Assembly (NCBI GenBank): GCA_937901105.1
Contig: CALCHD010000169.1
Span: 1 to 7,909 of the forward strand
DNA from: an uncultured Bacteroidales bacterium
GTDB taxonomy: Bacteria; Bacteroidota; Bacteroidia; Bacteroidales; UBA932
Direction of reading: 5' to 3'
DNA: 7,909 bases
Shown here: positions 4,154 through 7,909 of the stretch, in pieces
How the letters are laid out: every line of letters begins with the position of its first letter
Numbering within the stretch: the stretch's first letter is position 1
The notes under the pieces: model-generated
The model's database searches: none
Seen by the model: only the letters and a program-made list of their open reading frames with translations
What the model was told of the DNA's origin: nothing
Position numbers and translations under genes: made by a program

Positions 4154-7003
4154 CTATCTTCTAACAGGTCCCCTCATCATAGGGCCTCTGCCCATACCCG
4201 GGCCACCTCTCATTCCGCCTCTCATTCCACCTTTGCCCATATCTCCAAAGTTACCGAATCTCCAGGTTAGGGTAACCATAAAGTACTGTCCAAGGGTATT
4301 GTTGGTTACATTCTGTATGTAGTTCTCGTTAGTAGTAACCGAGGTATTCTTGCTCTGTTTTAGAATATCATAAACCTTGAACTTCAAGGTTGCCGCATTC
4401 TTGAACAAAGTTTTTGACACCTCTGCATTCCATACCGTAACAGGCTCGTCATATCCTTCATCAAAACCTTTGTAGAAAGTATGGTCTATATCAGACTTAA
4501 GGTTTACTCCGCCAGGAATAGTAAAGTTAACCGAACCTGTAATGGCATTAGTCCATCTCTCAACATCCTCCATAGAACCTACCGAGTACTGTGCATTACG
4601 GTAATTGACTCTTCCTCCGGCAATGATCTCTGCCCAGTCATTCCTGTATGTAAGTCTCAACATCTGGAAAATGTTCAGGTTCTTGGTCTCGTTCTCAACA
4701 AAGTCCTTCTGCTCCCTCACATATGAAATACCGTTGTTGTAGCCGGCCCTTGTAAAGGTATTGATTGTAAAGTTAGACTTGCCTATAGGTGCATTGTACA
4801 TAATTCTACCGCTAACAGAATACACAGCTTTTCCGGTATTCTCATAAGTAGAAATCTGCACACCTTCATCTGTATAGTACTTTTTGGATACAATGTCATC
4901 CTGGGTATAAGAGAGATCCATTCCCACATTGAACCAGCTGAACTTGGCCCTGTCATTAACCTGGTAGTTTGTGCTCAAAGAGTGGGTGAACTCCGGCTTC
5001 AAGTCTGGATTACCCTCTACCCTGTACAAAGGGTCAGAGTTGTCATTAACCGGCATCAGCTGGTTGAGTGAAGGCTGGCTTGTCCTTCCGCGGTACCTTA
5101 CCCTCAACTGCTTGCTGTCAGAGAAACGGTAATCGATTCTGGCAATTGGAGTAAAGTTTGTTACTGTGTACGAGGTATCCTGTCCCTTTCCAACGCTCTC
5201 TGTTCTTGCCGGCTGTACAGATGCTCCAATTGAGATGTTGTACTTCTCCTCCTGCTTCATGAAGTTCAGCTCTGCCTGCTGGGTAAAGAATGTATTCTCG
5301 TAATTTGTAGAATAATCCTCATCCCATATGGTATAATGTCCGCTGGCATCCCTGTTGTAGGTATTTCTTTCAGATTCAGTAACCTTATTGGTAAATCTGT
5401 AGGCCGCCTCAACAAAGTAGTTCTTTCCTAGCGGCTCAATATAAGACAGTCTTGCAGCATATGTATTTGTAGTGCTTCTTCTGAAGAACTGCTGGTCAAC
5501 TACTGCTGTAGAGTCAACAACATTGTTCTTAAAGAAATCTGTCCTTGAGTAGTTAAATCCGTCAGACTCATTATTTGAGAAGTTCAGGTTGATACTCAAT
5601 GACATTGTCCTTCCAGGCCTGTCAAACTTCTGCCTCCACAACAGTCTTGTTCCAATATTGTGGTTGTTGTTGTCGCCATAGTTTCTGCTCATACCCTTAT
5701 TGGTGGAATCAGAGTTTGTTCTGGTATTGAACTCACTGAACGACTCAAAGTCTCCCATACCAATATTGAAGCTTGGCCTTATCATGAACGAAGACTTCTC
5801 GGTAAGCTTGTAGTCAAACTCTCCTCCAAACCTTACTCCGTCTGAATAGGTCTTGTCATATCCGCTCTCGTGGTTATATAGGGTCCTGTCGGGAGCAAGC
5901 ATTGTCATCCTGTCCTTTGTCTCCTCAATAAGTCGGTCACGGCCGCTGTACATGAGGTTACCCTGAATGTCGGAATCCTCTCTTTTGAAGTTCTTGTTGG
6001 CATTGATACCACCCATCCATGATGTGGTAATACCTCGGCCTGTCCAGCCGCCACCGCCGCCACCGCGCATCTGGCCCATCATATTGCCGGCCACATCGGA
6101 GAAACCGCGGTTATTGGTGTTGTTGCCGTTGGCAATGATGCTTATCTGGCTCTTGTCTGTAAAACGGCCTATCATTGCAGCACCCTCGTACTTCATATCG
6201 CCGCCACCAGCAAGCGGGTTACCTGCACCTCCGCCAACATTACCGAACCATCCTTTCATCATGCCAGCCTTGATTCCCAAATCCAGTACAGTCTCCTCAT
6301 CACCGTCATCAATGCCGGTAAACTGCGCCTGCTCAGATTTTCTCTCCACTACCCTCAACTTATCTACAATCTTGGCTGGGATATTCTTGGTTGCAAGGTT
6401 AGGGTCGTCAAGGAAGAACTCCTTTCCGTCAATCATAATCTTGGTAATTGTCTTGCCATTGGCAGTGATATTTCCCTCTGAATCAACCTCAACACCAGGG
6501 AGCTTCTTGATCAGCTCCTCAAGCATATCTGTATCTGAAACCTTAAAGGATGAGGCATTGTACTCAATGGTATCCCTTTTAATAACCATCTGGTTCGCCC
6601 TGCCGGTAACCATTACTGCATCCAGCACCTGGTTATCCTCCGAAACAAGAAGCTCGCCATACTCATTTGCCCCTTTCTTAATATCAAAGGTAAAGTGCTT
6701 GCTCTTGTAGCCCATATACTCAAATGTAATGGTTGCCCTTCCAATAGGCATACCCTGCAGTACAACTACACCTTTTTCATCTGTAAGGGCATATTTCCTA
6801 GGGGTCTTGTCTCCAATATACTTGGCATGCAATGTAGCAAATTCAATAGGCTCCTTTGTGAGCGAATCTAGCACAACCGCTCTGAAAAAAGTACCTTTTG
6901 CCTGTGTACCTACTTGAGGATCAGTCTCCTCCGCAAACGCCTCATTACCCCATACACACAGGCCAACAAGTGCAACTGTTAAAATCAAAAGTTTCTTAAG
7001 CAT
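4154..7003 (-). CDS. Outer-membrane beta-barrel protein with CarboxypepD_reg-like and plug-like domains (TonB-dependent receptor-like)
   Basis: This 949-aa protein has a signal peptide ending near AFA (residues 1-24). A carboxypeptidase-regulatory-like Ig fold spans about 38-120 (AVVLDSLTKEPIEFATLHA), then LDAVMVTGRANQMVIKRDTI (about 127-146) leads into a plug-like region (LPGVEVDSEGNITANGK, IMIDGKEFFLDDPN, about 160-245). The remainder is rich in alternating Asn/Thr/Tyr/aromatic strands and ends YFMVTLTWRF at residue 916, the kind of terminal aromatic strand expected of a barrel. It resembles the Bacteroidota OMP_b-brl_3 family more than true SusC, and no SusD gene is adjacent. The cargo is unknown. 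Two oddities are a Gly-rich stretch at about 306-324 (QMRGGGGGGWTGRG) and a 33-residue Gly/Met/Arg-rich tail after the last strand. The start is well placed before the signal peptide. The 72-nt gap to ruvC shows no clean promoter, so read-through from ruvC is possible. Confidence 0.88.
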   Translation of the reverse strand: MLKKLLILTVALVGLCVWGNEAFAEETDPQVGTQAKGTFFRAVVLDSLTKEPIEFATLHAKYIGDKTPRKYALTDEKGVVVLQGMPIGRATITFEYMGYKSKHFTFDIKKGANEYGELLVSEDNQVLDAVMVTGRANQMVIKRDTIEYNASSFKVSDTDMLEELIKKLPGVEVDSEGNITANGKTITKIMIDGKEFFLDDPNLATKNIPAKIVDKLRVVERKSEQAQFTGIDDGDEETVLDLGIKAGMMKGWFGNVGGGAGNPLAGGGDMKYEGAAMIGRFTDKSQISIIANGNNTNNRGFSDVAGNMMGQMRGGGGGGWTGRGITTSWMGGINANKNFKREDSDIQGNLMYSGRDRLIEETKDRMTMLAPDRTLYNHESGYDKTYSDGVRFGGEFDYKLTEKSSFMIRPSFNIGMGDFESFSEFNTRTNSDSTNKGMSRNYGDNNNHNIGTRLLWRQKFDRPGRTMSLSINLNFSNNESDGFNYSRTDFFKNNVVDSTAVVDQQFFRRSTTNTYAARLSYIEPLGKNYFVEAAYRFTNKVTESERNTYNRDASGHYTIWDEDYSTNYENTFFTQQAELNFMKQEEKYNISIGASVQPARTESVGKGQDTSYTVTNFTPIARIDYRFSDSKQLRVRYRGRTSQPSLNQLMPVNDNSDPLYRVEGNPDLKPEFTHSLSTNYQVNDRAKFSWFNVGMDLSYTQDDIVSKKYYTDEGVQISTYENTGKAVYSVSGRIMYNAPIGKSNFTINTFTRAGYNNGISYVREQKDFVENETKNLNIFQMLRLTYRNDWAEIIAGGRVNYRNAQYSVGSMEDVERWTNAITGSVNFTIPGGVNLKSDIDHTFYKGFDEGYDEPVTVWNAEVSKTLFKNAATLKFKVYDILKQSKNTSVTTNENYIQNVTNNTLGQYFMVTLTWRFGNFGDMGKGGMRGGMRGGPGMGRGPMMRGPVRR
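4206..4229 (-). repeat. 12-bp tandem repeat (two copies) in the Gly/Met/Arg tail
   Basis: The plus-strand units CCTCTCATTCCG (4206-4217) and CCTCTCATTCCA (4218-4229) differ only in the last base. They encode GMRG-type residues twice in the C-terminal tail of the outer-membrane protein, so tail length could vary by slippage in steps of four residues. Confidence 0.8.
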
Positions 7004-7075
7004 TCTACAATTATTTTCAAACGACTATTTGACTGCTCCCGCCTCAAAAAGTTAAATCGTCACTGTAAATATTTT

Positions 7076-7669
7076 TCACTTTATCCTGCCAGGATTGGAC
7101 TCCACAAACTGGGCCCAGCTCCCTTTACTTCTTCCCGACAGTTTTTTGCTCCCGCCCTGCGCCGCAGCAAGCGGACTGCTGATGTGGTAGTGGTGGCAAA
7201 GGGCAATGGCAAGTGCATCCGTAGCATCCAGATATTCCTGCGGAAAATCAATTCCAAGAATCCTCTGCGCCATAAGGGAAACCTGCTCCTTTGAGGCAGC
7301 TCCCTTGCCGGTAACCGCAAGCTTCACGCTCCTGGGAGCATACTCAAAAATTGGAATGTCCCTCTGCAATGCGGCTGCAATGGCAGCTCCCTGCGCCCTT
7401 CCCAGCTTGAGCATCACCTGTGCGTTCTTTCCGTAGAAAGGTGCCTCAATGGCCAGCTCGTCGGGATTATATTTCTCTATAATCTTTGCAACCTCCTCAT
7501 GGATAGCCTTCAGGGTTACAAAATGGTCTGTCACCTTCTTAAGGTTGACAACACCCATATCCACGTATTCAACCTTGGAGTCCAATACGTGGATAACCCC
7601 AAAACCCAAAATACGGGTTCCGGGGTCTATTCCTAGTATTATCTTGTCTATATTCCTTTTCTTGGACAT
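7076..7669 (-). CDS. ruvC: Crossover junction endodeoxyribonuclease RuvC
   Basis: RuvC cuts Holliday junctions symmetrically in recombinational repair, working with the RuvAB branch-migration motor. The 197-aa product has the RNase H-like fold signature. IILGIDPGTRILGFGVI carries Asp15, ELAIEAPFYGKNAQVMLKLG carries Glu75, and LDATDALAIALCHHYH carries Asp148 and Asp151. These four match the E. coli catalytic set Asp7, Glu66, Asp138 and Asp141. APRSVKLAVTGKGAASKEQV is the conserved DNA-contact region. About 25-30 extra residues at the C-terminus (AAQGGSKKLSGRSKG...) make it longer than E. coli RuvC (173 aa) and are Ser/Gly/Lys-rich, so perhaps a flexible tail. The ATG at 7669 lies 4 nt after the stop that serS would have in its unshifted frame (7674-7676). 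This suggests co-transcription with serS. ruvA and ruvB are not in the window. Confidence 0.96.
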   Translation of the reverse strand: MSKKRNIDKIILGIDPGTRILGFGVIHVLDSKVEYVDMGVVNLKKVTDHFVTLKAIHEEVAKIIEKYNPDELAIEAPFYGKNAQVMLKLGRAQGAAIAAALQRDIPIFEYAPRSVKLAVTGKGAASKEQVSLMAQRILGIDFPQEYLDATDALAIALCHHYHISSPLAAAQGGSKKLSGRSKGSWAQFVESNPGRIK

Positions 7670-7909
7670 CGGATTAGTCTATCCACCCAAAGCCGGTACT
7701 CTCTCAACGCTGCAGGGATATGGATTCTGCCATTCTCGTCCTGGTGGTTCTCAATCAACGCTGCAAGAATTCTTGGAAGAGCCAATGAGCTGCCGTTCAA
7801 GGTGTGTGCAAGCTGTGTCTTGCCCTCGTCATCCTTGTATCTTAGTTTCATACGGTTAGCCTGGAATGACTCAAAGTTTGAAACGGAGCTAACCTCCAGC
7901 CAGCGCTGC
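7648..7909 (-). CDS. serS: Seryl-tRNA synthetase, C-terminal part (partial; last codons appear frame-shifted)
   Basis: Only the last 86 codons are in the window; the gene enters from the right edge. The sequence QRWLEVSSVSNFESFQANR is the motif-2-following region of class II seryl-tRNA synthetase, and HTLNGSSLALPRILAALIEN is class II motif 3, whose Arg contacts ATP. The enzyme charges tRNA-Ser (and tRNA-Sec) with serine. After IHIPAALREY the frame gives RLWVDRLIRCPRKGI and stops at 7648 inside ruvC. The alternative frame gives GFGWID and a stop at 7674-7676, which matches the usual short ending of Bacteroidales SerRS (type YTGF.ID). A loss of two bases (GTGT to GT on the plus strand near 7695-7697) explains this. 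Only the extreme C-terminus is altered, so the enzyme may still work. Confidence 0.93.
   Translation of the reverse strand, partial: QRWLEVSSVSNFESFQANRMKLRYKDDEGKTQLAHTLNGSSLALPRILAALIENHQDENGRIHIPAALREYRLWVDRLIRCPRKGI

Noticed and set aside
5967..6710. Plus-strand open frame (247 codons) with Pro-rich start and hydrophobic stretches
   Set aside because: It is the antisense of the barrel gene; the Pro runs are the reverse complement of the Gly-rich stretch, and the hydrophobic look comes from antisense codons.
7004..7075. Promoter of the outer-membrane protein gene
   Set aside because: I looked for TTTG-N19/21-TAnnTTTG in the 72-nt gap; AACTTTTTG and TAGTCGTTTG are near misses with wrong spacing, so I made no call.
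1..7909. tRNA genes, CRISPR array, insertion sequence ends, riboswitch
   Set aside because: No cloverleaf, no regularly spaced repeats, no transposase or long terminal inverted repeats, and all gaps between genes are under 150 nt and explained by promoters and terminators.

Overview
The window looks like a chromosomal segment from a member of the Bacteroidales (Bacteroidota). The reasons are a SusC-type TonB-dependent transporter N-terminus, a large outer-membrane beta-barrel protein of the CarboxypepD_reg/OMP_b-brl type, a membrane-anchored PASTA protein next to rluD, and promoter candidates of the Bacteroides type (TTTG-N19/20-TAnnTTTG) rather than the sigma70 -35/-10 type. Every supported gene is on the minus strand, so transcription runs from high to low coordinates. 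I found no tRNA, rRNA, CRISPR array or insertion sequence.

Read in the direction of transcription: (1) 7909-7648 is the 3' end of serS, whose last codons appear shifted by a 2-nt loss. (2) 7669-7076 is ruvC (Holliday junction resolvase). (3) 7003-4154 is a 949-aa outer-membrane beta-barrel protein with a Gly/Met/Arg-rich tail, closed by a strong hairpin terminator at 4100-4128. (4) A promoter overlapping that terminator then reads into a compact cluster of PASTA protein (4055-3204), rluD (3229-2081) and rsmG (2081-1432). The first two genes overlap by 26 nt, the next two by 1 nt (TAATG). The rsmG frame is broken near 1747-1760. (5) rpmH (L34, 1358-1206) has its own textbook promoter and a hairpin terminator. 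(6) The 5' part of a susC-like gene starts at 1063.

The strangest place is near nt 467. The SusC-like reading frame, after the conserved plug motif NPMDIE, passes without a stop and in frame into what looks like the C-terminal nuclease domain of a phage large terminase subunit, which runs off the left edge. This is either an assembly chimera or a real recombination junction between a host gene and prophage DNA.

Most of the window is housekeeping: translation (serS, rpmH, and the rRNA modification enzymes rluD and rsmG), recombination (ruvC) and cell envelope (PASTA protein, outer-membrane protein). I do not see a convincing new multi-gene system. The points worth a second look are the susC/terminase junction, the two frame disruptions (rsmG, serS), and the Gly/Met/Arg-rich tail of the outer-membrane protein.
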